Notes: generated by a model from the sequence alone, not told the origin. A stretch of DNA of 64,000 bases from Flavobacterium hydrophilum (GCF_003202405.1 NZ_QJHL01000003.1:186001-250000), one strand, 5' to 3'; shown: positions 1 through 10,438, counted from the first letter of the stretch. Translations and numbers: made by a program.

Positions 1-2
1 GA

Positions 3-3000
3 GTTTATATTGATTTTGATTCAGCAGCAACAGCAGCAGGTATTCAGCAACATCAAGATTTTGGTGTGTCAAGCGGTAGTGGTACAATTACTATTCAATA
101 TACATGGGGGACTGCTCCAGGAGTATATAATGGAGTAATGACAGTTGTAAAAGATAATCCATTTTGTAAAAGTTCAACAACCTATCCAGTTACTGTTACA
201 ATAAATCCAGCGGGAACTGCCCCATCAATATCTTCTCAACCAGTTGCTCCACCTGCAGTATGTTCTGGAAGCGGTACGCAAACAATCTCTGTTGCAGCAA
301 CAGGTGCAGGTTTGACTTATCAATGGAGAAGAAATTCTACGCCATTAACAAATGGTGGGGTTATAAGCGGGGCAACGACATCAACTCTTACCTTAACAAA
401 TCCAACAACTGCTAATGCAGGAACTTATGATGTAGTTATTACAGGTACTTGTTCTTCAGGAGTAACTTCTAATCAGGTAACCGTAACTGTAAATGCGAAT
501 TTATCAGCTGTTGCAGTGACACCTAATACAGCTCAGAATGTTTGTATTACGGGTTCGGGTTCAGCTTTAACAGCTTCTCCAACCGGAGGAGGAACCATAA
601 CTTACCAATGGGGTAAACGCTCTGTTTCGGGAGGAGCAATAACGGCCATAGGAGGTCAAACATCAGCTTCATATACTCCAACAGGAGCGGGATTAACAGG
701 AGGTACATGGTATGTGGTATGTACCGCTACACCAACATGTGGCAGTGCAGTAATATCAAATGAAGTAACAGTAATAGTAAATCCAGCTTTATCGGCTGCA
801 CCAATCACCCCAAATACGGCCCAAAATATTTGTGTTTCAGCTTCAGGTACAGCTTTGACAGTTACTCCGACAGGAGGAGGAACAGTAACTTACCAATGGG
901 GTAAACGTTCTGTTTCGGGAGGAGCAATAACAGCTATTGGTGGACAAACTGCTTCATCATATACTCCAACAGGTGCCAGTTTAACAGCGGGTACATGGTT
1001 AGTAGTTTGTACTTCTACTCCATCATGCGGCAGTGCAATAATATCAAATGAAGTATCAGTAACGGTAACAGCAAATCTATCAGCCGTTGCAGTAACTCCT
1101 AGCGCAGTGCAAAATATTTGTCTTTCTGGTTCAGGTACAGCCTTGACAGCTTCTCCAACCGGAGGAGGAACCACAACTTACCAATGGGGTAAACGCTCTG
1201 TTTCGGGAGGAGCAATAACGGCCATAGGAGGTCAAACATCAGCTTCATATACTCCAACAGGAGCGGGATTAACAGGAGGTACATGGTATGTGGTATGTAC
1301 CGCTACACCAACATGTGGCAGTGCAGTAATATCAAATGAAGTAACAGTAATAGTAAATCCAGCTTTATCGGCTGCACCAATCACCCCAAATACGGCCCAA
1401 AATATTTGTGTTTCAGCTTCAGGTACAGCTTTGACAGTTACTCCGACAGGAGGAGGAACAGTAACTTACCAATGGGGTAAACGCTCTGTTTCGGGAGGAG
1501 CAATAACAGCTATTGGTGGACAAACTGCTTCATCATATACTCCAACAGGTGCCAGTTTAACAGCGGGTACATGGTTAGTAATTTGTACCTCTACTCCATC
1601 ATGTGGCAGTCCGATAATATCAAATGAAGTAACAGTAACGGTGAATACAGCTCCGGTAACTCCGGGAGCAATACTTCAGCCAGTCAATTTATGTGCAGGT
1701 TCAACAGGAAATATATACAGTATTGCTTCTGTAAATGGAGCGACTTCTTATAACTGGTCAGTTACTGGAGTCGGTTGGTCCGTAACAGCAGGAGGAACAA
1801 CTACTTCTGCAACTATTACTGTTGGTTCAGGAGTTGGGACAGTATCTGTAACAGCCACAAACACATGTGGTACAAGTTCTGCTTCAACTACAGGAAATAT
1901 TACACCTAACCCAAGACCAACACCGACATTTACTACTCTTGCTCAGGCTCAGACATGTGCCGATCAGCATATGACTTATACCACACAGCAAGGGCAGTCT
2001 AATTATGTGTGGACTGTTTCGGGAGTTCCTGATACAGATTACAGGCTTATTGCTAGGGGTACAAGTACAAATCATGATATTGTAATTGAGTGGTTAACAG
2101 GTGGATCTAAAACAGTTACTGTTAATTATAACAATTCAAATGGTTGTAACGCGGTATCACCGGCAACATATACTACAAATGTTGTAGTAGTAGATAAAGG
2201 ACAGGTAAATGGAGGAAGAGAAGATTTGTGTAAAGTAGATGCATTGCCAACATTGACCCTGCATAGTATTGCAGGAAATACAATCGCATATCCGGATCCT
2301 TCATTGATTTTAAAATGGCAATATAGTGATAATGCTGATAATTCAAACTGGCAGGATATTTTAGGTACAACTGGCGTTGTATCTTATACACCAACTGCAT
2401 TCCCGGGAGCTTTTAGAACTTATCAGGTTGTACTGCAAAGTCCAAATGGCTGTACAAAAACATCAATAGAAAGCAGAATTAGAATAGTTGCTTTTGCACC
2501 ACCATCTTCAGGCACTATCGTTAGTACAAATTGTGCAGGATCGACAGGAAGCGTTGTATTAAATGGTTTGCCAACAGGTAACTGGACTTTATACAGAACT
2601 GGTACCTCATCAGCTACAATAACAGGAACAGGATCTAGTACTACAATATCAAATCTGGCTGCGGGAACTTATAATTTTACATATAAAGAAGGTAATTGTA
2701 CTTCTGATCCTTTAGTTGTTAATATTACGAGATTGGCTAATATATGGGATGGTACAAAATGGTCAAAAACAAATAACACTACGCTTCCAACATCAGATGA
2801 TGCGATTGTTTTTGAAGGTAATTATACAGTGACAAGTGATATAACGGCTTGCAGCTGTACGGTAAATTCAGGTAATGTAATTGTAAATTCAGGAAGGACA
2901 TTAACTATTACAAATGAAGTAACGGTTACTGGAGGAACTTTGACATTTGAAAACAATGCAAGCTTACTACAAGATGTTAATACTACTGTAAATAATAATT

Positions 3001-4418
3001 CAGGACCTATAACCTATAAACGAACTTCCCAACTGATGAAGCTTTACGATTTTACCTATTGGTCTTCACCTGTTGAGAATCAGACTTTGTATAATTTATC
3101 ACCTAATACCCGTTGGGATAAATACCTTTCATATACAGGAGATGTGTGGAAAGAAGAGCTGTCTTCGAGTGCTATGCAGCCTGGAATCGGTTATATCATC
3201 CGTGTTCCAGAGCCAAATAAAGTATATCCGAATGGCAAGGATACTTGGAGCGGCCAATATGCACAACAATTAGAATTTACAGGCAGACCCAATAATGGAA
3301 ACATTACCAGTAGCCAGTATATGGAGAAAGATAAATATTACCTGATTGGGAATCCTTACCCTTCAGCTATGCATGCAGATGATTTCTTGTTCGTGAATGT
3401 TAATAATAGAGGTATCTTAGGGGGAACCATCTATTTTTGGACCCATAATACGGCTATCAAGAAGGTTGGTTCAAATTATGCTTATGTTTCAGATGATTAT
3501 GCAGCCTACAATTTAACAGGGGGAGTAGGTACGTCTGCAAAAAGCGACTCGGGTTATAATGATAATCCTGCCTTAGATACCGGAATAAAACCAACAGGTT
3601 ATATAGCTGCAGGACAATCGTTTTTTGCAAGTGCAGAAGATGGTTCTGGTCATGTTCAGTTCACCAATTCCATGCGTTATGGCGGGACAAATAATTCACA
3701 ATTTTTCAAACCCGGCAAAACGTCTAAACCAGGGGTATTGGAGAAACACCGTTTGTGGCTTAATATGACCAATTCAGGTGGTGCTTTTAAACAAACCTTA
3801 ATCGGTTACGTTGAAGGAGCAACCAATAGCTATGATAAAAGTTTTGACGGATTGACCTTTGATGGCAACAGTTATGCTGATTTTTATAGTGTCAATGAAG
3901 CCTCTAACATGACCATTCAGGGACGTGCCCTGCCATTTGCTGATACTGATGTGGTTCCTTTGGGGTATCGTTCGAACATTGCAGGAAATTTTACCATTGC
4001 AATCGATCAGGCTGATGGTAATTTAGCGAGCCAAAGAATTTATCTGGAAGACAAGCAAACCGGTACGATCAATGAACTGACAGCCAAAAACTATACATTT
4101 ACGACAAAGGCGGGAACTTTCAATAATCGATTTGTGTTGCGTTATACCAATAAAACGTTGGGAACCGGAGATTTTGAAACGGTGGATGATGCAGTTTGGG
4201 TTTTGGCTCAAAACAAAACCGTTACAGTAAATTCGACAACAGAAAACATTGATAAGGTGTTTATTTATGACCTTTCAGGCAAACAATTATACAAAAAAGA
4301 AGAGGTGAAGAATCTTCAGCTGATGATTCAGCACCTTCCATTTGAACAGCAGGTTTTACTGGTAAAAGTAGTTCTGGATAATGGATATGAGACCACCAAA
4401 AAAGTAATCTTTAAATAA
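3..4418 (+). CDS. T9SS type C-like sorting-signal surface protein, 5' end cut by window
   Basis: The reading frame is open to the first base, so the gene starts upstream; the GTG at 66 is only an internal codon and no signal peptide is visible. The order is: an Ig-like domain (about 225-495), four 96-residue Ig-like units (501-1652), a PKD-like domain (about 1653-1930), a region shared with the next gene (about 1930-2730), then the module common to all cluster members: IWDGTKWSK (2742), a VNSG-rich strand repeat, YWSSPVENQ (3058), EKHRLWLNM (3740), FNNRFVLRYT and the C-terminal sorting segment (about 4240-4415). Proteins of this type are exported by Sec, cross the outer membrane through T9SS and are attached or released. 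No catalytic domain was recognised; an adhesin or surface-layer role is inference. Confidence 0.9.
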   Translation, partial: VYIDFDSAATAAGIQQHQDFGVSSGSGTITIQYTWGTAPGVYNGVMTVVKDNPFCKSSTTYPVTVTINPAGTAPSISSQPVAPPAVCSGSGTQTISVAATGAGLTYQWRRNSTPLTNGGVISGATTSTLTLTNPTTANAGTYDVVITGTCSSGVTSNQVTVTVNANLSAVAVTPNTAQNVCITGSGSALTASPTGGGTITYQWGKRSVSGGAITAIGGQTSASYTPTGAGLTGGTWYVVCTATPTCGSAVISNEVTVIVNPALSAAPITPNTAQNICVSASGTALTVTPTGGGTVTYQWGKRSVSGGAITAIGGQTASSYTPTGASLTAGTWLVVCTSTPSCGSAIISNEVSVTVTANLSAVAVTPSAVQNICLSGSGTALTASPTGGGTTTYQWGKRSVSGGAITAIGGQTSASYTPTGAGLTGGTWYVVCTATPTCGSAVISNEVTVIVNPALSAAPITPNTAQNICVSASGTALTVTPTGGGTVTYQWGKRSVSGGAITAIGGQTASSYTPTGASLTAGTWLVICTSTPSCGSPIISNEVTVTVNTAPVTPGAILQPVNLCAGSTGNIYSIASVNGATSYNWSVTGVGWSVTAGGTTTSATITVGSGVGTVSVTATNTCGTSSASTTGNITPNPRPTPTFTTLAQAQTCADQHMTYTTQQGQSNYVWTVSGVPDTDYRLIARGTSTNHDIVIEWLTGGSKTVTVNYNNSNGCNAVSPATYTTNVVVVDKGQVNGGREDLCKVDALPTLTLHSIAGNTIAYPDPSLILKWQYSDNADNSNWQDILGTTGVVSYTPTAFPGAFRTYQVVLQSPNGCTKTSIESRIRIVAFAPPSSGTIVSTNCAGSTGSVVLNGLPTGNWTLYRTGTSSATITGTGSSTTISNLAAGTYNFTYKEGNCTSDPLVVNITRLANIWDGTKWSKTNNTTLPTSDDAIVFEGNYTVTSDITACSCTVNSGNVIVNSGRTLTITNEVTVTGGTLTFENNASLLQDVNTTVNNNSGPITYKRTSQLMKLYDFTYWSSPVENQTLYNLSPNTRWDKYLSYTGDVWKEELSSSAMQPGIGYIIRVPEPNKVYPNGKDTWSGQYAQQLEFTGRPNNGNITSSQYMEKDKYYLIGNPYPSAMHADDFLFVNVNNRGILGGTIYFWTHNTAIKKVGSNYAYVSDDYAAYNLTGGVGTSAKSDSGYNDNPALDTGIKPTGYIAAGQSFFASAEDGSGHVQFTNSMRYGGTNNSQFFKPGKTSKPGVLEKHRLWLNMTNSGGAFKQTLIGYVEGATNSYDKSFDGLTFDGNSYADFYSVNEASNMTIQGRALPFADTDVVPLGYRSNIAGNFTIAIDQADGNLASQRIYLEDKQTGTINELTAKNYTFTTKAGTFNNRFVLRYTNKTLGTGDFETVDDAVWVLAQNKTVTVNSTTENIDKVFIYDLSGKQLYKKEEVKNLQLMIQHLPFEQQVLLVKVVLDNGYETTKKVIFK
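501..1652 (+). repeat. four in-frame 288-bp units, arranged as a 576-bp tandem duplication
   Basis: Unit starts are at 501, 789, 1077 and 1365. Units alternate between two types (LSAVAVTP and LSAAPITP starts), so the real duplication is the 576-bp pair. I see no difference between 605-906 and 1181-1482, so the duplication is recent. Each unit encodes one 96-residue Ig-like domain with a TYQWGKRSVSGG core and two cysteines. Confidence 0.95.
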
Positions 4419-4473
4419 AAATATAAAAACAATAAATTGAAAAATCCGATAGCGAAAGTTGTCGGATTTTTTT
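3000..4473 (+). repeat. long repeat copy A (shared T9SS C-terminal module plus terminator)
   Basis: From about 3000 to the terminator this stretch is nearly identical at DNA level to 21898-23368 and 25505-26938. The similarity includes synonymous positions and the noncoding tail after the stop codon, so it is recent duplication or gene conversion rather than only protein-level homology. Confidence 0.9.
4440..4473 (+). terminator. intrinsic terminator
   Basis: An AAAATCCGA / TCGGATTTT stem with a short loop is followed by a run of T, 22 bases after the stop codon. The same hairpin follows two other cluster genes. Confidence 0.85.
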
Positions 4474-4530
4474 GTGACATTGATTTAGAGATTATTTATT
4501 AGTCGTTAATAGTTTAACAATTAATAAGAT

Positions 4531-4989
4531 CTATTGGAGTTCGAGCTCTTTCATTTTATCATAAACCAAATTGCTTTCATAGCCTCTTCTCAGCATATAA
4601 TCGCAAAATTTTTTTCGTTTTTTTAAAGAGTTGGTTTCTGTTATAGTATTCCAGCATCTTTGAGAAAGTTGATCAAATGTGTTGTAGTACTCATCAGGTG
4701 AAATTTCTTTTAAACTCAGATTAATGTTAGCTGTAGAAATGTGTCTGATTTTAAGTTCATTTACAATTCTAATTTTTCCCCAGTGTTTAATACGGTGTTT
4801 ACCGCGGGCAAAGCTACAGGCAAAACGGGTTTCGTTTAAAAAATTGTCCTCAATAAGTTTTACAACAATAATGTCGATTTCGTCCGGAGACATTTTTAAA
4901 TCGTATAGTTTTGTTACTACTTCATCATGACAACGGTCCTGATAGGCACAAAAATGCTCAAGTTTTTGTAGTGCTTCTTTAATAGTCAT
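4531..4989 (-). CDS. recX: RecX-family regulatory protein
   Basis: 152 residues, normal for RecX, which binds RecA filaments and damps recombinase and SOS activity. The three-helix tandem pattern is visible: an N-terminal block (residues 1-50) with CAYQDRCHDEVVTKL, then LIEDNFLNETRFACSFARGK, the family's short acidic-to-basic stretch around residues 46-65, then WGKIRIVNELK and a final helical block ending RRGYESNLVYDKMKEL. The ATG at 4989 lies about 20 bases downstream of a good promoter. It stands alone on the opposite strand, interrupting the cluster of secreted-protein genes, with no recA nearby. Confidence 0.85.
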   Translation of the reverse strand: MTIKEALQKLEHFCAYQDRCHDEVVTKLYDLKMSPDEIDIIVVKLIEDNFLNETRFACSFARGKHRIKHWGKIRIVNELKIRHISTANINLSLKEISPDEYYNTFDQLSQRCWNTITETNSLKKRKKFCDYMLRRGYESNLVYDKMKELELQ

Positions 4990-5293
4990 TTAAAAATAAT
5001 ATTCAATATTAAGTACAAATGTAAAGTTTAAATAAAATATCGCAATTGTTAAGTCTGTAAAAAAAAGACAGAAAAAACGGTAAATTAACACAAATTGGTT
5101 TTTTATTTTCTTACATTTGAAATAATACTTTTTTTAAGCGCCTTAACTTCAGTTGTTTAGTGTAATGTATGTTTTTTGAGAAAAAGTGTTACTTCAGACC
5201 AATCTCAATATTCTGACAGTATTCATTTTTTCAATACCACTCATAAATAATACCAAGAATTCATTGATTTTTTAATCTTTAAACTCTGTTATT
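4990..5293. other. intergenic region between divergent recX and the next secreted-protein gene
   Basis: 304 bases. It holds the recX promoter. On the plus strand there is a TACATTTG at 5112-5119 with a TTG only 14 bases upstream, a weak promoter candidate that would give a leader of about 170 bases. No hairpin or small ORF was convincing. Confidence 0.5.
5016..5045 (-). promoter_or_regulatory. recX promoter (TTG-N19-TACATTTG)
   Basis: On the minus strand TTG (5043-5045) is followed after 19 bases by TACATTTG (5016-5023), matching the Bacteroidota consensus TTG-N17-23-TAnnTTTG. It lies about 27 bases from the recX ATG. Confidence 0.7.
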
Positions 5294-8200
5294 ATGAGAC
5301 TAAGACTATTTTTTCTATTGCTTTTAGTTTATTCCTCTATGTGGGCTCAGCCACCTCATACCTATACAACGCCAGGTAATGGTACTTTTAAAATTCCTGC
5401 TGGTGTTACTTCATTAAATGTTGAATGCTGGGGTGCCGGAGGTGCCGGAGGAGGTATTAATAATCTCCTTTTTGGCGGAGGCGGAGGCGGAGGCGGAGCA
5501 TATACCAGATCAGCTACATTTGGAGTGACCCCGGCAACAACATTAAATTATAAAGTAGGTGCTGGTGGAGTTGGGGCTAACGGTGCTGACGGACCAAATG
5601 GAGAAATTACAAATTTTTCTACAGTAATCGCAAATGGAGGAGCCGGAGGTAAAAATGGAGCCTCAGCAAATGGTCTCGGAGGAGCTGGTGGAACCTCATC
5701 TGGTGTTGGGAGTTTTGTCGGGGGTAATGGACTTGCAGGAGGTACCGTAGGAGCAATAGTACAAGTATTGGCTTCTGGCGGAGGCGGAGGTAGTGCCGGA
5801 CCTGGTCCTTCGGGTACTGGAGTAATCGGAAATAGCGCCAATGTAACTCTTTTAGTTATAGCTGGTGGGGCTGCAGTAACAGGTGGCGGAAAAGGTGGTG
5901 ATGGAATGACTCTAGCCTTAGGTGGTGCAGCGAATTCTGGCAACGCACCAGGCGGCGGCGGCGGCGGTGCGTTAGGACTACTAGCCGGCAGCTATCCAGG
6001 AGGAAACGGAGGGAATGGCCAGATAAAAATTAACTATACTTGTCCGACTTATAGCTTTACCGGTATTTCTGCACCGGATGTTTGTATACCTTCAGGCACT
6101 ACTTCTTTAGTAAAGTTAACAGGAGTTGGCTTGCCGGTAGGTGATTATGTAGTAAGTTATAATACCAATAACCCAGTTGCCAGCTTAACTGCTAATGCTA
6201 CTGTTAGTGTAGCAGGAACATTAGAGTTTACAGCCACTGGATTGAATGCACCAGGTCTCTGTAAAATAACAGTAACGAGGCTTACTTCTGAATCTTGTTT
6301 TAATAATTTTTCGACTGCTAATGAAGTAACGATAAATGTATATGGTGCAAGTGTTGGAGGATCTGTAAGTGGAGGAACAACAATTTGTACAGGTAATACA
6401 AGTGGAACATTGTCTCTGTCAGGTCATACCGGAACTATCATGAAATGGCAATATGCAGTAGCTCCTTTTTCTGTCTGGACAGATATATTGAGTGCTACGG
6501 GTACTACTTATACTTCCGGGATATTATCTCAGACAACACAATTTAGGGCAGTTGTAAAGAATGGGGTATGTAACGAACAAAATTCAGCTTTTACAACTGT
6601 GACAGTAAATCCTGTTAATGCTATTACATTAAGTTCTGTTGTTGGCACAGATGTTCAATCTGTATGTAGAAATACTGCAATTACAAATATAACATATAAC
6701 ACTACAGGAGCTACAGGGGCTAGTTTTTCAGGGTTGCCATCGGGAGTATCCGGAGGCTGGGCAGGGAATGTTGTAACGATTAGCGGAATTCCAACTGCTA
6801 CAGGAACTTTTAATTATGAAATTACCTTGACAGGAGGTTGTGGTACAGTAACCAAAACGGGAACAATAACGGTAAGGTCAAGACCTGTAGTTAGCTTTAT
6901 CACACCGGCTAAAGCCCAGACTTGTGCAGAAACACATACAACTTATGTTACTCAGGCAGGGCAGTCCAATTACAACTGGACAGTTTCAGGTACGGTAAAT
7001 GTTGATTATAATCTAATTGCAAGAGGAACAACTAATGATTTTGATATAGTCATTGAATGGTTAACAGCCGGGGTAAAAACAATTACGGTTAACTATGATA
7101 ATTCAGAGGGTTGTAATGCTACAACTCCGGTAACATTTTCAACTGAAGTGCTGGTAATTGATAAGGGGCAGGTGCATGGTGGAAAACATATTTGTAAAGA
7201 AGATGCATTTCCTACTCTCACATTGACAAGCATTACCGGAAGTAATATTCCATATCCTGATCCTTCTTTGGTCCTAAAATGGCAATATAGTGACGACAAT
7301 AATAATGCGACCTGGCATGATATTGCAGGAACAGCAGGTCAGGTTTCATACACACCGACAAGTATACCGGTTTCTTTTAGAACATATAAGGTTTTACTGG
7401 AAAATGTTTTGACTTGTGCAAAAGAATCTGTCGAAACAAGAATTAATATAGATGCTTTTGAGGTTCCAACTTTTGGAGCGATAACATACCCCGTTTGTGA
7501 TGCTCTATTAGGTAGTGTAGTTATAAATAATTTGCCTGAAGGGAATTGGGCATTATATCAAAACGGAAATTTTGTCACTAACGGAACAGGAGTAACCTAT
7601 ACTCTCACTGGTCTTGCTGGAGGTATTTATACTTTTACGGTCACAGAGGGAATTTGCACATCTAATGCATCTGTGCCATTAGATATTAACCAGCCTGCTA
7701 ATATTTGGGATGGCACCAAATGGTCAAAAACAGGTGATGCTACTTTGCCAGCTGCTGATGATAAAATTGTTTTTGAAGACAGTTATATTATTTCTACTGA
7801 TATGTCAGGTTGTAGCTGTACAGTAAATTCTGGTGATATTGTTGTCAATTCAGATAAGACATTAACCATTACTAATGCGGTAAATGTTAATAGCGGAACA
7901 TTAACTTTTGAAAATAATGCTAGTCTGGTTCAGAAGAATGCCACTGTTAATTCAGGTAATATTATTTACAAAAGAACTTCAACACCAATGAAGAATTTCG
8001 ATTTTACATATTGGTCATCACCTGTATCCGGACAAACGCTATACAATTTATCTCCAAATACAAGATGGGATAAATATCTTTCTTTTACCGGAACAGTTTG
8101 GCGTGAAGAACAATACGGTGCGTCGGTTATGGCATCAGGAATTGGATATATTATCAGAACTCCAGCTGAGGGATCCTGGCCTAATGGAGAACATGTTGCT

Positions 8201-9334
8201 TTTCCTTATTCGCAGGAGGTTGAGTTTATTGGTATTCCTAACAATGGGAATATTTCAGGGCAGTCAGTGACAGCCGGAAATTATTATTTAATTGGTAATC
8301 CGTATCCTTCCGCGATCAGTGCAGATAGTTTTTTGTTTGAAAATTCTAATAACAGTTCAATTTTAGACGGGACTATTTATTTCTGGACTCATAATACTCC
8401 TGTACAAATAGTAGGTAGTCAACCGGCATATTCCTCCAGCGATTATGCTACTTATAACGGAGTTGGCGGAACGTCAACTTCGCCTGCACCTTCTGGCGGA
8501 AACGAACCATCCGGTAACATAGCTGCAGGGCAGTCTTTCTTTGCATTGGCGAGTGCCAATGGAACTGTTGCATTTAATAATACAATGAGAATTCAGGGAG
8601 ACAATAATCAGTTTTTTAAATCGGTAAAAGAGGCAAAATCAAGTTTATTAGAAAAACACCGTTTATGGCTTAATATGACTAATAAAGATGGTGCTTTTAA
8701 ACAATTATTACTCGGTTATGTCGCAGGAGCAACCAATGGATACGACGGTAATTTTGATGGAATAAGTTTTGATGGAAATGCGTACATCGATTTTTATAGT
8801 ACTAATCTGGGTAGTAATCTTGCTATTCAGGGGCGAGTACTGCCTTTTAATGATTCTGATATAGTGCCTTTGGGATATCGAACCATTATAGCAGGCGAGT
8901 TTACAATTTCAATAAATAAGGCTGATGGAATACTTAGTACTCAGCCAGTCTATTTAGAAGATAAGCTAACTCACACCATTAAGGATTTAAGTCAAAGTGA
9001 TTATACTTTCACGACCGGAAAAGGAGTTTTTAACAATAGATTTGTTTTAAGATATACTAATAAAACATTAGCTGCAGATGAGTTTGAACAAGACAATAAC
9101 AGTGTTGTGGTTTGGGTTGATAACAAAAACTTAAGGCTTAATTCGCAGGGTGAAAATATGAATAAGGTGTCGATTTATGATATTTCAGGAAAATTAATTT
9201 ATAATGATTCTGACATTTCATCTTCTGAGGTAGTAATCAGTAATCTCAAATTTAAAAATGAGGTTTTATTAATTAAAATTCTTTTAGCAAACAATCATAT
9301 AATAAATAAAAAGATTATAACGTCTATAAAATAG
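5294..9334 (+). CDS. Gly-rich domain protein with T9SS type C-like sorting signal
   Basis: 1346 residues. The signal peptide is residues 1 to about 19 (hydrophobic core LFFLLLLVYSS, then WAQP). Residues 20-255 form a glycine-rich domain beginning TYTTPGNGTFKIPAGVTSL, a fold found at the N-terminus of many bacterial surface proteins. Residues about 255-540 are PKD/Ig-like. Residues about 540-800 are a paralogue of the block in the preceding gene (IARGTT, IEWLTAGVKT, VIDKGQVHGG, YPDPSLVLKWQYSDD). The common module follows: IWDGTKWSKTG (about 802), YWSSPVSGQ (about 905), EKHRLWLNM (about 1120), sorting segment (about 1289-1346). Its C-terminal module is clearly diverged from the three near-identical copies, so it has escaped recent conversion. 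No enzyme domain was seen. Confidence 0.9.
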   Translation: MRLRLFFLLLLVYSSMWAQPPHTYTTPGNGTFKIPAGVTSLNVECWGAGGAGGGINNLLFGGGGGGGGAYTRSATFGVTPATTLNYKVGAGGVGANGADGPNGEITNFSTVIANGGAGGKNGASANGLGGAGGTSSGVGSFVGGNGLAGGTVGAIVQVLASGGGGGSAGPGPSGTGVIGNSANVTLLVIAGGAAVTGGGKGGDGMTLALGGAANSGNAPGGGGGGALGLLAGSYPGGNGGNGQIKINYTCPTYSFTGISAPDVCIPSGTTSLVKLTGVGLPVGDYVVSYNTNNPVASLTANATVSVAGTLEFTATGLNAPGLCKITVTRLTSESCFNNFSTANEVTINVYGASVGGSVSGGTTICTGNTSGTLSLSGHTGTIMKWQYAVAPFSVWTDILSATGTTYTSGILSQTTQFRAVVKNGVCNEQNSAFTTVTVNPVNAITLSSVVGTDVQSVCRNTAITNITYNTTGATGASFSGLPSGVSGGWAGNVVTISGIPTATGTFNYEITLTGGCGTVTKTGTITVRSRPVVSFITPAKAQTCAETHTTYVTQAGQSNYNWTVSGTVNVDYNLIARGTTNDFDIVIEWLTAGVKTITVNYDNSEGCNATTPVTFSTEVLVIDKGQVHGGKHICKEDAFPTLTLTSITGSNIPYPDPSLVLKWQYSDDNNNATWHDIAGTAGQVSYTPTSIPVSFRTYKVLLENVLTCAKESVETRINIDAFEVPTFGAITYPVCDALLGSVVINNLPEGNWALYQNGNFVTNGTGVTYTLTGLAGGIYTFTVTEGICTSNASVPLDINQPANIWDGTKWSKTGDATLPAADDKIVFEDSYIISTDMSGCSCTVNSGDIVVNSDKTLTITNAVNVNSGTLTFENNASLVQKNATVNSGNIIYKRTSTPMKNFDFTYWSSPVSGQTLYNLSPNTRWDKYLSFTGTVWREEQYGASVMASGIGYIIRTPAEGSWPNGEHVAFPYSQEVEFIGIPNNGNISGQSVTAGNYYLIGNPYPSAISADSFLFENSNNSSILDGTIYFWTHNTPVQIVGSQPAYSSSDYATYNGVGGTSTSPAPSGGNEPSGNIAAGQSFFALASANGTVAFNNTMRIQGDNNQFFKSVKEAKSSLLEKHRLWLNMTNKDGAFKQLLLGYVAGATNGYDGNFDGISFDGNAYIDFYSTNLGSNLAIQGRVLPFNDSDIVPLGYRTIIAGEFTISINKADGILSTQPVYLEDKLTHTIKDLSQSDYTFTTGKGVFNNRFVLRYTNKTLAADEFEQDNNSVVVWVDNKNLRLNSQGENMNKVSIYDISGKLIYNDSDISSSEVVISNLKFKNEVLLIKILLANNHIINKKIITSIK

Positions 9335-9607
9335 TCAATACAATTGAGCTCCTGAAAGTAAGTATTTACTGCCTTAATATATTTTAATTGTTTTTTATTA
9401 TATCAATTAGATTTTCAATTACTTATCTTTAAAAATATCAACGTAAGTATAATCTTAATAGTGTATTTTATCGATTATTTGGGTATTTAGACGATTGGTG
9501 ATTAAAAAATTATTATCTTAATGGTGTTCTTTGATAATTGAAAAATTAAGGGATTCTGCATTCCTTCTTTTCGTTAAACCGAATTATTCATTTAATATCA
9601 AATTGAG

Positions 9608-10438
9608 ATGAAAAAGATTTTTATTACTGGAAGCATATTTATGATTTTTATATGCTCGTTTGGACAATCAGCAACACATACATTTAATGATGTAAACAGA
9701 GTCTCAGAAAACAACATTCAATCTTTTAAATCATCTAAAACATCAAAACCCAGTTTGTTGGAAAAGCATCGTGTTTGGCTCAATATGACAAATACAGAAG
9801 GAGCTTTTAAACAATTGTTAGTTGGTTATATAGAGGGAGCCACCAATGGATATGATGGGGATTTTGACGGAATAACTTTGGATAGGAATCCGTTTATAGA
9901 TTTTTATAGTATTAATTCAGGTAAAAATCTGGTTATACAAGGGCGGGCATTGCCTTTTAATGAATCTGATGTAGTGCCGTTAGGATATCGTACAATTATA
10001 GCAGGAGAATTTACTATTTCGATAGATGAGGTGGATGGAATGTTTGTAAATAGGCCTGTTTATCTGGAAGATAAATTAACAAATACGATCAATGATTTAA
10101 GACAAAGCAGCTATACTTTTACTACACAGATAGGCGTTTTTAATAATAGGTTTGTATTAAGACATACTAATACAGCATTGGCTTCGGATGAATTTGAAGC
10201 TGTAAATGACGTAGTTTCAATTGGAATTAAGAATCAAATAATTTCAATTAACTCAACGGTAGAAAATATTGATAAAGTTTTTGTTTATGGTATTTCCGGT
10301 GAACAATTATCAAATAAAGAGAACATTAGAGACACGCATTTAATGATTCCGGATTTACCTTCTACACAACAGATTCTATTAGTAAAAGTTTTTTTAGAAA
10401 ATGGAAAATCCATTACTAAAAAAGCACTATTTAAATAA
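9608..10438 (+). CDS. minimal T9SS module protein: signal peptide joined to C-terminal sorting region
   Basis: 276 residues only. A signal peptide (1 to about 20, ending ICSFGQ) closely resembles that of the next gene (ending VYSFGQ). About 30 residues later the protein enters the cluster module at EKHRVWLNMTN (about residue 52) and runs through GRALPFNESDVVPLGYR, FNNRFVLRH and a complete C-terminal sorting segment. The passenger, the VNSG strand repeat and the WSSPV half of the module are all missing. The frame is intact, with its own start and a terminator, so it is expressible. It may be a deletion derivative of a larger paralogue, or a small surface protein made of the terminal domain alone; which one cannot be told from sequence. 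Confidence 0.8.
   Translation: MKKIFITGSIFMIFICSFGQSATHTFNDVNRVSENNIQSFKSSKTSKPSLLEKHRVWLNMTNTEGAFKQLLVGYIEGATNGYDGDFDGITLDRNPFIDFYSINSGKNLVIQGRALPFNESDVVPLGYRTIIAGEFTISIDEVDGMFVNRPVYLEDKLTNTINDLRQSSYTFTTQIGVFNNRFVLRHTNTALASDEFEAVNDVVSIGIKNQIISINSTVENIDKVFVYGISGEQLSNKENIRDTHLMIPDLPSTQQILLVKVFLENGKSITKKALFK

Noticed and set aside
5548..5943. Long antisense frame inside the Gly-rich gene
   Set aside because: A Pro/Ala-rich product mirrors the Gly-rich codons on the other strand; it is a compositional shadow.
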